64,000 nt of DNA from JAEYOM01 sp036260935 (lineage in GTDB: Bacteria > Bacillota > Clostridia > Acetivibrionales > DTU013), in assembly GCA_036260935.1 (NCBI GenBank), contig DATALQ010000010.1, positions 62,001 through 126,000 of the forward strand. Reading direction: 5' to 3'. The notes below the pieces were generated by a model. It had not been told where the DNA came from and searched no databases. It saw nothing but the letters and a program-made list of their open reading frames with translations. The translations under genes were made by a program, and so were the position numbers. Below, piece by piece: positions 49,328-58,826 of the stretch; position 1 is the first letter of the stretch, and each line of letters begins with the position of its first letter.

Positions 49328-50077
49328 ATGTATTCCAATTTTATTGCTTTTCTATTTGCAGCAGGGGCGGTAGTACTGGCTGAAATGGGTGATAAAACCC
49401 AACTTCTGGCAATGGCATTTGCGACAAAGTATAAAGCGTCAAAGGTATTAATCGGTGTATTTTTGGCTACTGTTCTCAATCATGGACTGGCAGTAGCGAT
49501 AGGCAACTTTATAACCAGATTTGAGTCTGCTCAGGTATGGATACAGGGAATAGCCTCGTTATCTTTCATTTTCTTCGGTTTATGGACGATACGAGGGGAT
49601 AAACTTGAGGGAGAAGAAAACAAGGTTTCGAAATTTGGTGCGATAGCTACCGTTGCGATAGCCTTCTTTCTCGCCGAAATGGGGGACAAGACGCAGCTTG
49701 CCACTATCGCACTGGCAACTAGGTTTCCTACCAGCCCCGCAGGGATTTTAATGGGAACAACTACTGGAATGCTGATTGCAGACGGAATTGGAATTATTGT
49801 CGGAGTCGTATTGTGCAAAAAGATCCCTGAAAGAACGATAAAACTTGTATCAGCGGGTGTTTTTGTTTTCTTTGGTTTCCTCGGCTGCTACCAGGTCGCG
49901 TCTGAAAAGATGGCGCTTTCGATTCAAGCCACTTTAGGTATTTTGGTTATAATTGCTGTTTTAACTGCGTTAGCTGCATACTTCCTGATTAAGAATAATA
50001 AAGCTCAGGAGAACGAAGCAGTTGCGGAATTTTGCGCAGTAAGAGATATAGAATCAAATCCGGCCTCCAAGGTTTAA
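49328..50077 (+). CDS. GDT1/UPF0016 (TMEM165) family cation transporter
   Basis: A 249-residue membrane protein with six to seven helices in two homologous halves. The family signature EMGDKTQL occurs twice, at residues 19-26 and 117-124, as in full-length members. These proteins exchange Mn2+ or Ca2+ for H+ and in bacteria export excess manganese. ATG 49328 gives the motif its normal position; the longer open frame upstream runs through the riboswitch. Control by the Mn2+ riboswitch directly in front supports a manganese-efflux role. Confidence 0.93.
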   Translation: MYSNFIAFLFAAGAVVLAEMGDKTQLLAMAFATKYKASKVLIGVFLATVLNHGLAVAIGNFITRFESAQVWIQGIASLSFIFFGLWTIRGDKLEGEENKVSKFGAIATVAIAFFLAEMGDKTQLATIALATRFPTSPAGILMGTTTGMLIADGIGIIVGVVLCKKIPERTIKLVSAGVFVFFGFLGCYQVASEKMALSIQATLGILVIIAVLTALAAYFLIKNNKAQENEAVAEFCAVRDIESNPASKV

Positions 50078-50094
50078 ACTAAGCTTTTGAAAGC

Positions 50095-50143
50095 AGCAAA
50101 CGGAAAGTACGTCTTGTTGGCAGACTCCTTTCCGTTTGCTTTT
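50095..50143 (+). terminator. Terminator after the GDT1-like gene
   Basis: GCAAACGGAAAG pairs with CTTTCCGTTTGC across a 20-base loop; TTTTT follows. Confidence 0.85.
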
Positions 50144-50159
50144 TCATATTCATTTATCC

Positions 50160-50357
50160 CTATTTTGCGCGGACTTCACTGTGAAGCTTGCCATGATGCG
50201 CTCCGGTACAAAAAGGCATATTCGTCGATAATCCACAACGGCATAGAGCATACTGTTCAGGTTTTGTAATGGCCTTATCGGTGCCATCTAAAATTTCCAC
50301 ATCGCCATTCACCAGAAATGGGCCATCATCAAGTACTTTTATTTTAACGTTCCCCAT
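50160..50357 (-). CDS. CDGSH iron-sulfur domain protein
   Basis: A 65-residue protein with a single CDGSH-type motif, CRCGLSTNMPFCTGAHHG, giving the 3Cys-1His ligand set Cys39, Cys41, Cys50 and His54 for a [2Fe-2S] cluster. In eukaryotes this domain acts in redox and iron handling; bacterial single-domain forms have no settled role. No membrane helix is present. Converges with the manganese transporter gene and lies 222 bases from the chemoreceptor gene. The gap holds a bidirectional terminator. Confidence 0.9.
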   Translation of the reverse strand: MGNVKIKVLDDGPFLVNGDVEILDGTDKAITKPEQYALCRCGLSTNMPFCTGAHHGKLHSEVRAK

Positions 50358-50530
50358 AATTTATAACATCCTTTCTGTTATTTCGTTTTATCTTCTAACC
50401 TTCATAGAAATCAACATACACTTTGTAATATCCCTAAACAAATGCTTTTTATTCTTGTTGCAGGCTGCTTGTTCACGCTCGAAGCATGTATCTGATACAG
50501 ACGAATTGCCGACCAGTTATAGAGCGCAAT

Positions 50531-50560
50531 AAAAAACCGTCCACACAGGACGGTTTTTTT
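50531..50560. terminator. Bidirectional terminator downstream of the chemoreceptor gene
   Basis: AAAAAACCGTCC pairs with GGACGGTTTTTTT around a 4-6-base loop. Confidence 0.88.
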
Positions 50561-50579
50561 GTCGGTATCAGGATATTGC

Positions 50580-52037
50580 TCAGATGCTGGCATTTCTCAC
50601 TACACTTTGGAGATTGAGGCTGGATTTGCTTATATGATCTATTGTATCATTAAGCTTCTCGATGATCGAGTTCTGTTCCTCAATCGTTGCGAGCATCTCC
50701 TCCGTGGCGGCTGAATGTTCCTCCGAAATACTTGCCATTGTTTCTGCTTCCTGGTTTACCTTTGAAAACAATGCGGACGCGTTCTCGATCATTTGTAATT
50801 CATCAAGGATGGAGCTGTTGATTTCCCCAAACGTCTGTCTGATTTCCTCAAAACCAATATTCACCTGTTCCACAAAGGAAACGCCTTCCTGCACGGCAGT
50901 ATTTCCGCTTTGAACCTTATTCAGAACGGTATCTGTCTTCCCGTTGATCTGGATGATTACCTGATTGATCTGTTTTACCGTATTCGCACTTTCTTCGGCC
51001 AATTTTCTGACCTCATCCGCGACGACGGCAAAGCCTTTGCCTGCTTCCCCGGCTCTTGCCGCCTCGATTGCGGCGTTCAAAGCCAGCATATTTGTCTGAT
51101 CCGCGATTTGCGTTATACCTGAGAGGAAAGCATTTATTTCTTCTGTATTGCTCTGCAATTCACGGACGGTAGTCACAGAATCTGTAACCACACTGCTGAT
51201 CAAGCTCATATGTTTTTCCATCCGGTTCATTTTCTCCGAGCTTTCAGATACGACCCGATTTGCATTGGAGGATATCTCTCCCAGCTGCTTTGAAATGTTT
51301 GCAGTTTCCGAAACTTTATTATCAACATCATTCATCATACTGCTGATTTGATTGATACTGTCCGCCTGTCCCGACACGCCGTTTGTAACTTCCCTGACGG
51401 TGTTTGTCAATCCGTTGCTGATTTCCTTTACGGTTTTCAGGCTGGAATTGCATTCCGAAATATCCTTGTTCAATGTTGCAGTGTTGTTTTCAATGGTTTC
51501 CAGTACTTTCTTCAGCTCTGAAAGCGAGGTGTTTGCCCGCTTGCCTTCCTCTGCCGACTTCCTGACAAGGTCGGTACCCCACATGGTGGCAAAAAACAGT
51601 ACTAAGGTGGTGAGGTTTATAAAAATCAGGGTCTGTATCATTCCGGCTGCAAAACCATTTCCCAGCAGATTGCTGACTATAAAACCCCCATTGGCAAGAA
51701 AGCCGCAAAGTATAAAGAGCTTTTTGTATAAATACAATCCTGAGATACTTATCGGCAGCAGCATAAGATATGCCGTGCTGATATCTTTGGCAAGGTATAT
51801 CACAATTGCGCACATTGTAATTGATATGCCGAAGGCAACTGCAGTTTCATATTTTTTCATGCGTGTCGACAGGATAGAGCATACAGATATTGCTAAAAGC
51901 ACTGCCATAACGCTAAATAAATAATACAGCTTGGAAGATATGGCGAAATACAGAACGACCAACGACAGGAAAAGAAGAATGCCTGCCATTGCCTTGTTTA
52001 CTCTTCTGAAGTGATCATGCATAATTGACTGGTCCAT
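50580..52037 (-). CDS. Methyl-accepting chemotaxis protein with multi-helix N-terminus
   Basis: A 485-residue chemoreceptor. Unlike classical receptors it has no large periplasmic sensor; residues 15-175 contain about six membrane helices, so sensing probably happens inside the membrane. A cytoplasmic coiled coil follows and the signalling tip ALNAAIEAARAGEAGKGFAVVADEVRKLAEES is intact (about 330-362), which binds CheA/CheW. Glu/Gln methylation heptads flank it. The second ATG (52037) is used, nine bases after AGGAG; the first ATG abuts that site. No other chemotaxis gene is nearby. It ends in a terminator and is transcribed alone. Confidence 0.93.
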   Translation of the reverse strand: MDQSIMHDHFRRVNKAMAGILLFLSLVVLYFAISSKLYYLFSVMAVLLAISVCSILSTRMKKYETAVAFGISITMCAIVIYLAKDISTAYLMLLPISISGLYLYKKLFILCGFLANGGFIVSNLLGNGFAAGMIQTLIFINLTTLVLFFATMWGTDLVRKSAEEGKRANTSLSELKKVLETIENNTATLNKDISECNSSLKTVKEISNGLTNTVREVTNGVSGQADSINQISSMMNDVDNKVSETANISKQLGEISSNANRVVSESSEKMNRMEKHMSLISSVVTDSVTTVRELQSNTEEINAFLSGITQIADQTNMLALNAAIEAARAGEAGKGFAVVADEVRKLAEESANTVKQINQVIIQINGKTDTVLNKVQSGNTAVQEGVSFVEQVNIGFEEIRQTFGEINSSILDELQMIENASALFSKVNQEAETMASISEEHSAATEEMLATIEEQNSIIEKLNDTIDHISKSSLNLQSVVRNASI

Positions 52038-52289
52038 GTTGTTCATCTCCTGTTTAAGATTAACTTCCTTTTTACTTATTCGACAAATTTCGATTATTTT
52101 CCTTCAACACCATAGATATTTTTCTATAACCCCTCTTAGTGTTTCTTGTTGAATTTTAAAAAGTAATAGTATAAATTAGTAATGTAACTATATTATTACG
52201 CAGCAACAGGCAAAATAAAATCAACTCGAAGGCCTCATTCCGCAAACGGGCCGAGTTTTGGCGGTGAGCGTTACATCGGAGGAACGGGC

Positions 52290-53417
52290 ATGTACAGAGT
52301 GTTTATAGCTGATGACGAACCATCGGTAATTGAAGGTTTGAAGATAATGGTGCCCTGGAATGAACTCGATTTCGAACTGTGCGGGGAGGCGTCGAACGGT
52401 CGTGAGGCGCTGGCCAAGATCGAAAAGCTGCGCCCGCATTTGGTGATAACGGATATACGCATGCCTTTGAAAAGCGGTCTGGAATTGATTAATGATGTGC
52501 GGAAACTGGGAATGAGTACCGAATATGTAATTTTGAGCGGATATTCCGAGTTTGCATATGCCCGTGAAGCCATTCGCCATCACGTAAGCTATTATATGTT
52601 GAAGCCGCTCGATAGAGATGAAATAATAACTATTCTCGAAACGATAAAGAATAAACTCGATAAGGCCTTTCTAGCATGTTACGGTTTTTCACAGGCCGAT
52701 ATAGACAGCTTCAGAATGAACCGCGGCAAACCGCCGCAGGAGATAAAAGACGACACGGATAACCCGGAAGGAGACGGGATATTGTGGAGGTCTGTCAGAG
52801 AAAATTTCGACGAAGAACTGATGACGGCGCTGAAGCTCATGAATTACGAGGATGCGAAGAAACTCATCGATGAAATGTTCGATTTTTTCAAATCGAAGAG
52901 AATTGGCCCGGCAAACGTCCGTGCTATGGTTAATAGCTGCGTTTACCGCATTTTGCATATCGCGTTTGAAAGAAACATCAAACTGAATACAATATTACCG
53001 CAGGAACCTGGCGGCGGATCTGATTTTGACAAACTGAAAAACCATATGACGAAAATACTTTCACAGACAATCAGTCTGATGCTTGAGGACAGGCGAAAAA
53101 ATTCGCGCAGCTATCTTTATGAAGTAAAGGATTATCTGGACAAAAACTTCGACAGGGAACTGAGCGTTTCATATCTTGCCGAAATGGTGTTCATGGAGGC
53201 CGGGTACCTTGGTGATGCCTTCAGCAAACAATTCGGCTGCAGTGTTAACGAATACCAGCATCGATTAAGGATCGACAAAGCCATCGAGCTGATTAATTCA
53301 ACGGATATGAAGCTTAGTGATATATCGGCCGCCGTAGGCTATAACAACTATAACAACTTTTTTGCTCATTTTGAAAGGATCACCCATAAAAAACCTACAC
53401 AGTATGGGAAATGCTGA
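52290..53417 (+). CDS. AraC-type response regulator (YesN-like)
   Basis: A 375-residue regulator. The receiver domain (1-120) contains IADDEPS, the phosphorylation site Asp55 in ITDIRMP, LSGYSEF and LKPL; a helical linker follows; the AraC helix-turn-helix pair occupies about 275-373 (LSVSYLAEMVFMEAGYLGDA and LSDISAAVGYNNYNNFFAHF). GGAGG precedes the ATG. It converges with a YesM-like kinase whose own upstream partner is another YesN-type regulator, so this is an extra regulator next to one kinase. Probably takes part in sugar or oligosaccharide control. Confidence 0.93.
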   Translation: MYRVFIADDEPSVIEGLKIMVPWNELDFELCGEASNGREALAKIEKLRPHLVITDIRMPLKSGLELINDVRKLGMSTEYVILSGYSEFAYAREAIRHHVSYYMLKPLDRDEIITILETIKNKLDKAFLACYGFSQADIDSFRMNRGKPPQEIKDDTDNPEGDGILWRSVRENFDEELMTALKLMNYEDAKKLIDEMFDFFKSKRIGPANVRAMVNSCVYRILHIAFERNIKLNTILPQEPGGGSDFDKLKNHMTKILSQTISLMLEDRRKNSRSYLYEVKDYLDKNFDRELSVSYLAEMVFMEAGYLGDAFSKQFGCSVNEYQHRLRIDKAIELINSTDMKLSDISAAVGYNNYNNFFAHFERITHKKPTQYGKC

Positions 53418-53423
53418 TCAGGC

Positions 53424-55217
53424 TCATACATCCTCGATTCGAAGCGTTATTTCTGTTCCATGCCCAAGAGCGCTTTGTATCGTGAAATGAAATCTTTCGG
53501 AGTAGTTCATTATCATTCGCTGATAAACATTCCGGATACCGACGCCGCTTCCACTGTCATCCCGTGCCGACGCCTCTTCCGTACCGGGGTTTTCCAGCCT
53601 GTTCATTATTGCTTCCACCATTTCCTCATCCATACCTGCTCCGTTATCTTTGACCGTTATAACAAGCGCTTTGTCTTCTATGTCGGCCTTTATCTGCAGC
53701 AGGCGGTTATCGTCGGAGGATGATTGGAGGCCGTGCTTGCAGGCGTTCTCAACGATCGGCTGGATGCTCATTTTTGGGATGAGCCGTTTTGATTCAATAA
53801 CCTCGGGGGAGATTTGTATATCATATTTGAATTTGTTACCGAATCTGAATTTCTCTATTGCGAGGTATTTATCTATGAAATCGAATTCCTCCGTAACGGT
53901 TATCAAATCGCTGCCTGTTATGAGGAGCCGTTTGAACAGCTTGGACAGGCTTGAAATAACCGCCGAAAGCTCTGTATAGTTGTTTTTTACGCAGAAAACC
54001 AATATCGCATTGAGCGTGTTGAATAGAAAATGCGGATCGACCTGAGCCTGGAGATATTTGTACTCTGCCCGTATATTCTCCACCTCGATGCTTTTTTTCT
54101 CGATTTCAAGCTTATATACTTCATTTATCAAGTCGTCTATTTCCGCGATCATTTTATTGAATGCTGTAATAAGCCAGCCGACCTCATCCTGCCCGGGATT
54201 GCCAAGCGGCAAAGGCTCGAAGTGGTCTTCCTTGACTTTTTTGATATGGCTCGAGAGGGCTGTCAGCCGGTAACGCATGGAATTTAGTACCGACCAGATT
54301 AGAAAAACCGAAAAGGCAGCAAGAGCGAGCGTTATAAGCAATATATAAAACAAAACCGCTAATTGCTTTTTATAGATCTGGTTTTTATCATATATACCCG
54401 TTATCTTCCACCCGTTGAAATATGGAGTTGTACCTATATCCTTCTGAAAGATATAATACTTGTTATCGGGCGGCAGCTTCAGTATGGGTGCAGTCTTGTA
54501 GGAATCAATAATGGTATGCTGCGTATCCCAGATGATCTTATCTCCCGTAACGGTCAGATAGGTATCCATGCTGCGGTTTTCCTCGTTGAGTTCGGAGATT
54601 ACCCTGTCAAGCTTCAATTCTATGAGAAGATAATTCGTAGCATTATTAAGGAAATTGGGATCCTTGATCTTGCGTATTAACGTCACTCTGTTTTTATAGG
54701 GGGTGATCGAAATGGCTGTAGTGCCGGGATATACTATAATGTTTGAGGTGCTTTCCGAGGCCATCCTGTACCAGTCGCTCCTGCGCACGGTATTGTCAAG
54801 CACGCGGAAGAAGTCGGTGTTTATAAAATGGGGATCGTCTATATATAATGATATTTCTGCAATATCCGGGTTACTGACGAGATACATCTGGAAACGGTTT
54901 CTCAGTGACGTCCAATAGAGCTCGTAGTGCTCCACAGGCGTTATAAAGCCTTTTGACAAGTCCTCGCGCAACGTTCTGTCCGCATTGACTTGATTGCCAA
55001 TATTTATCGCGGTTTGCGACAGTATATTGAAATCGCCTGCCGTTCCCTCGAAATTCTGTTCCAGATAATGCGTCGAATTGAGCCACATCTCCTGCGATGT
55101 GAATGCCATCCAGACAATGGCGCCTGCGACTACCGGCAGGAAAATGCAGAAGATATATACAAGGATAAATTTCCGCCTGATACTGATATTGTCAAATTTT
55201 ATAGAAAATTTATACAT
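53424..55217 (-). CDS. YesM-like sensor histidine kinase
   Basis: A 597-residue membrane kinase of the His_kinase/HATPase type. It has an N-terminal helix (about 14-35), a 250-residue extracellular Cache-like sensor, a second helix (about 290-312), a HAMP segment, and the phospho-acceptor His396 in YLQAQVDPHFLFNTLNA; the ATPase part includes KMSIQPIVENACKHGL and GSGVGIRNVYQRM. ATG 55217 follows AGGAG by six bases. It lies nine bases after its partner regulator and is the second gene of that operon. Ligand unknown; the neighbouring solute-binding lipoprotein suggests a sugar or peptide. Confidence 0.94.
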   Translation of the reverse strand: MYKFSIKFDNISIRRKFILVYIFCIFLPVVAGAIVWMAFTSQEMWLNSTHYLEQNFEGTAGDFNILSQTAINIGNQVNADRTLREDLSKGFITPVEHYELYWTSLRNRFQMYLVSNPDIAEISLYIDDPHFINTDFFRVLDNTVRRSDWYRMASESTSNIIVYPGTTAISITPYKNRVTLIRKIKDPNFLNNATNYLLIELKLDRVISELNEENRSMDTYLTVTGDKIIWDTQHTIIDSYKTAPILKLPPDNKYYIFQKDIGTTPYFNGWKITGIYDKNQIYKKQLAVLFYILLITLALAAFSVFLIWSVLNSMRYRLTALSSHIKKVKEDHFEPLPLGNPGQDEVGWLITAFNKMIAEIDDLINEVYKLEIEKKSIEVENIRAEYKYLQAQVDPHFLFNTLNAILVFCVKNNYTELSAVISSLSKLFKRLLITGSDLITVTEEFDFIDKYLAIEKFRFGNKFKYDIQISPEVIESKRLIPKMSIQPIVENACKHGLQSSSDDNRLLQIKADIEDKALVITVKDNGAGMDEEMVEAIMNRLENPGTEEASARDDSGSGVGIRNVYQRMIMNYSERFHFTIQSALGHGTEITLRIEDV

Positions 55218-55226
55218 ATCGTTCTC

Positions 55227-56813
55227 CTAAGAGAATTTCTTTTTGTACTCCGACGGCGAAACACCTGCATATTCCTTAAATTTTTCCACAAAATATCCGT
55301 AATCCGCATAGCCCGATTCCTCGCAGACGGCGGCGGTTTTCATATCCGATACGGCGAAGAGCGTTTTGGCGTGTTCGATGCGCAGATAATTGAAATAATC
55401 GTTGAATTTCTGCCCTGTCTTCTTTTTGATTATCTTGCTTATTATAATAGCAGGCAATGAAAACTTTTCGGCAATTTTTTGAAGGCTGAGGCTTTTCATA
55501 TAGTTGGCCCTAATGAATTCAATTATCTCGTTTTCAAGTGTAACCAAAGGTTTTACGTTATTGCTGTTGATCCTTTCAAATATCGAACAGCACATGTCAA
55601 GAGCAAGCTTTTTGCAATTCGGGTTCAGGCTGCCGATTGCCTCCGTAAAATTGAGTATGGCTCTGCCTGCCTCGATACCATATGCGTACGACACTTTACC
55701 CACGATATCCGCAAATCTGTACAGGCAAATAGAAAACAGCCGGTGAGAGAGTACATTCCGGTTGAGTATTTCAAAAAATTCGTTAACGACGCTTATGACC
55801 TCCGACGGATCATTTCCCTTTAAAGCATTTATAACCCTGTCGAACGGCAGCTCAAGCAGAACAGTATCCATACCTGCGTCGGATTCCTGCTGGAGTAACC
55901 GGCTTTCCATCAAGGATCTATAGTCCAGGACGCTGTCCTGAGGGTTCAGCAAGCAGTAAGCCTTAAGCTGCTCCAGCTGTTTCCCGCAGCAGAGGATACC
56001 TTCGAGGACCCCGCCTTCGGACACATCGCTTATCAACGTCCAGACAGCCTGGTAGCCGTATCTTTCGGGGCTTATATCACGCAGCTTTTCTCCGATTATT
56101 TCTCTCGGATCGGTGTTTTTATTAAAACCCGGCATGCTTTCGTCAATAATAACGATATAGCTTCCTGCACCGTTAAAAAATATACAGTTTTTATTACGTA
56201 TGCCTGTAATATTTTCAAGCATTTCATAAATCCGGTCATCGGGGGAGTTGTTCGCTTCAGCTCCCGTATCCGTAATAATCTGAAATATTTGGATTCTGAC
56301 TTTTGCGGGCAGGCCGAAGATAGACCGGACCTTGAGCGCGAGTTTTTCGTTATTAAGCCCTTGCATTACATCATTATACAGCTGATTCGCAGTATAACGG
56401 ATCAGCTCCGTATTTTCCTGCAGGGTGTTTCTTTCATCTCTGATAACCTGGGCCGCACGGGACAGCTCACTTGCCAGTTCCTCGGCATCCAAAGGCTTTG
56501 ACAGGTAACCTAGCGCACCAAGCTGCAGGGCTTTCCGAGCATACGCGAAATCGCTGTACCCGCTGAGCAGCATAAACTTGGGAGTGGGATCCAGCTCTGA
56601 ATTTACCTTTTCTATTAATTCCAAACCCGTGAGGCCTGGCATGCGGATATCGCTGATAACGAGATCAGGCCGCTTTTCACGTATTACCGCTAAAGCGGCC
56701 GTGCCGTCAGACGCCACACCGGCTATTTCAAAGCCAATATTCCGCCAATCTACGAAAATGAGCAAACCTTCCAGAACTGACGGCTCATCGTCCACTAGCA
56801 CTGCTTTTAGCAT
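55227..56813 (-). CDS. AraC-type response regulator (YesN-like), large form
   Basis: A 528-residue response regulator. The receiver (1-120) has LVDDEPS, Asp55 in ISDIRMPG, LSGYSDF and LSKPLD; a long middle region of about 290 residues holds no recognised domain and is of the kind seen in large YesN proteins; the AraC helix-turn-helix pair is at the C-terminus (SLQKIAEKFSLPAIIISKII and CEESGYADYGYFVEKFKEYA). AAGGGTCGG precedes the ATG. It is the first gene of the operon with the YesM-like kinase and divergent from a solute-binding protein gene that it probably controls. Confidence 0.93.
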   Translation of the reverse strand: MLKAVLVDDEPSVLEGLLIFVDWRNIGFEIAGVASDGTAALAVIREKRPDLVISDIRMPGLTGLELIEKVNSELDPTPKFMLLSGYSDFAYARKALQLGALGYLSKPLDAEELASELSRAAQVIRDERNTLQENTELIRYTANQLYNDVMQGLNNEKLALKVRSIFGLPAKVRIQIFQIITDTGAEANNSPDDRIYEMLENITGIRNKNCIFFNGAGSYIVIIDESMPGFNKNTDPREIIGEKLRDISPERYGYQAVWTLISDVSEGGVLEGILCCGKQLEQLKAYCLLNPQDSVLDYRSLMESRLLQQESDAGMDTVLLELPFDRVINALKGNDPSEVISVVNEFFEILNRNVLSHRLFSICLYRFADIVGKVSYAYGIEAGRAILNFTEAIGSLNPNCKKLALDMCCSIFERINSNNVKPLVTLENEIIEFIRANYMKSLSLQKIAEKFSLPAIIISKIIKKKTGQKFNDYFNYLRIEHAKTLFAVSDMKTAAVCEESGYADYGYFVEKFKEYAGVSPSEYKKKFS

Positions 56814-56863
56814 TTTGACCGACCCTTCGTTAAAATGTCCCGTATCTATCTGAAATTTAATTG

Positions 56864-56892
56864 TTTACTTGGCCAATGCGTTAAAATATAAT
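56864..56892 (+). promoter_or_regulatory. Promoter of the solute-binding protein gene
   Basis: TTTACT (56864-56869), 17 bases, TATAAT (56887-56892), about 80 bases before the start codon and 50 bases from the divergent regulator gene. Confidence 0.7.
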
Positions 56893-56974
56893 GCAATTAT
56901 ACAAGAAGCAGATGCGTCAGTCAAATAAGCACATTGGACGATATCCCGCATACAATTCAAGGAGGGGGAACTTC

Positions 56975-58714
56975 ATGAAAAGGTTTGCATTAATTTTAAT
57001 GGCCTTAGTATTAGTACTTTCTGCGGCCGCATGCGGACCAGGCAGCAGCACTACCGATAATACAGCACGCGGCTCCTCACCTGCAGGTGAAACTTCTGCC
57101 GCAACAGCTTCAGGCAGCTCGCTGCCGGCTCTCTCCCCGGACAGCCCGGTAACTTTGAGTGCATGGCTTACTTCGACCTATGCGGCACCTGCAGCCGACA
57201 ACAAGCTTACCAAGCTACTGAGGGACAAGCTCGGCGTCACAATCAACTATGAAATTATCACCCCTGATAATGCTGACCAGAAGACAGGCGTTATGCTCGC
57301 AGGCGGCGAGTATCCGGATCTGGTCGGTGCTACGGACCTGAATGGCCGTTTTATCACCGGCAAGGCTCTAATCCCGCTGGATGATTATCTGACACCCGAC
57401 AAAGCGGATCTGCTCTTCGAGCATGTCAGGCCGTATTGGAACCGCCTCGCAACTGACGCAGGAAACGGTGCAAAGCACATCTATATCCTGCCCTACTACA
57501 ACCGTTATTATGGAGAGATCACCGGCGGCACCAACTACGGAGCATCCGGTTTCTGGATACAGAAGGCCCTCCTGGCAGATCAGAATTACCCGGATCTGTC
57601 CAATATGACTCTTGAAAAGTACTTCAAGATGATCGAGGATTACAAGACCAAGTACCCGACTATCGATGGACAGCCGACAATCGGTTTCGAAATACTCGCT
57701 GTTACCGGAAGAGAATGGGGTATGACCAATCCTCCGGAGTATTTAGCCGGCGCTCCGAACAACGGCGGCGTTATAGTTGATTCTAACAACGTTGCTACGA
57801 TATTCGGAAACAAGGACATAGCAAAGAGATATTATCAGTTCATGAACCAGATGAATGCCAGAGGTCTGGTTGACGTGGAATCCTTTACACAGACTCTCGA
57901 CCAGTATCTGGCGAAGCTTGCAACCGGCCGTGTACTTGGTATGTATGACCAGCGCTGGAATTTCGTTAATGCCAACGACGCTCTCGTTTCCCAGAAGAAG
58001 GACGAGCGCACCTGGGTTTCCACAATGCCTACTTATGACGGTATTGCTCCATATTATGCAGACCGTGATGTTATGAACATCAATCAGGGCTTCGGCGTAT
58101 CAGTTTCCTGCAGGCAGCCTGAATTTGCAGTTTCATTCCTGAATACGATGCTCTCTGAAGAATGGCAGAAGATCCTCAACTGGGGTATCGAAGGCGAAGA
58201 TTACTCTGTAGGTGCAGATGGCAAGTTCACCAGAACTCCTGAACAACGTGAACAGCAGAAGGATCTTGTATGGAGATCCTCCAACAAGCTCGAAGCACTC
58301 AACGACCTGCTGCCGAAGCACCAGGGTTCCTACTCGGACGGCAACGCGTATAGCCCCGACACTCAACCGGCTGAATTCTTTATAACTCTGTCCGAATATG
58401 ACAAGAATTTCCTGACCAAGTATGGAAAGCAGACATGGAGAGACTTCCTGAACCAGCCTCCGGAAAACCCTCTATACTATCCCTGCTGGAACATCACTCT
58501 GCCCGACGGAAGCGATGCACAGGCAGCTGGCACGCAGCTGTCAGACACCGCTTTGCAGTATCTGCCGAAGGTAATACTTGCATCTCCGGGTGATTTCGAA
58601 AGCATCTGGAGAGAGTATACCGACGCTATAGCCGGGATAAACACTAAAGCGATCGAAGATGTTATCAATCGGGGCATCCAGGACAGGCTCGCCAATTGGG
58701 GCGGCAGTAAATAA
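56975..58714 (+). CDS. Extracellular solute-binding lipoprotein (family 1, LplA-like)
   Basis: A 579-residue ABC-type binding protein. The lipoprotein signal is clear: MKRFALILMA start and LSAAAC with lipidated Cys20, then a Ser/Thr/Gly-rich linker. The rest shows the large two-lobed fold of carbohydrate/oligosaccharide-binding proteins (LplA/YtcQ type), rich in Trp, Tyr and Asn, e.g. TWRDFLNQPPENPLYYPCWN. The ATG follows GGAGGGGG. Binding proteins of this kind are normally followed by two permease genes (LplB/LplC); here none is present and the next gene is on the other strand. It may use a distant permease or deliver its ligand signal to the adjacent YesM-like kinase. Confidence 0.9.
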   Translation: MKRFALILMALVLVLSAAACGPGSSTTDNTARGSSPAGETSAATASGSSLPALSPDSPVTLSAWLTSTYAAPAADNKLTKLLRDKLGVTINYEIITPDNADQKTGVMLAGGEYPDLVGATDLNGRFITGKALIPLDDYLTPDKADLLFEHVRPYWNRLATDAGNGAKHIYILPYYNRYYGEITGGTNYGASGFWIQKALLADQNYPDLSNMTLEKYFKMIEDYKTKYPTIDGQPTIGFEILAVTGREWGMTNPPEYLAGAPNNGGVIVDSNNVATIFGNKDIAKRYYQFMNQMNARGLVDVESFTQTLDQYLAKLATGRVLGMYDQRWNFVNANDALVSQKKDERTWVSTMPTYDGIAPYYADRDVMNINQGFGVSVSCRQPEFAVSFLNTMLSEEWQKILNWGIEGEDYSVGADGKFTRTPEQREQQKDLVWRSSNKLEALNDLLPKHQGSYSDGNAYSPDTQPAEFFITLSEYDKNFLTKYGKQTWRDFLNQPPENPLYYPCWNITLPDGSDAQAAGTQLSDTALQYLPKVILASPGDFESIWREYTDAIAGINTKAIEDVINRGIQDRLANWGGSK

Positions 58715-58826
58715 GGCTTATTCCGCAAAGAAGGGTAATGACAAATAAGAATGTTAAAAAGTCTAGCCGGCAATTGAGTTATATTGTAATATGTAATCCT
58801 TAGTAACTGCAACAAATATGGATTTA

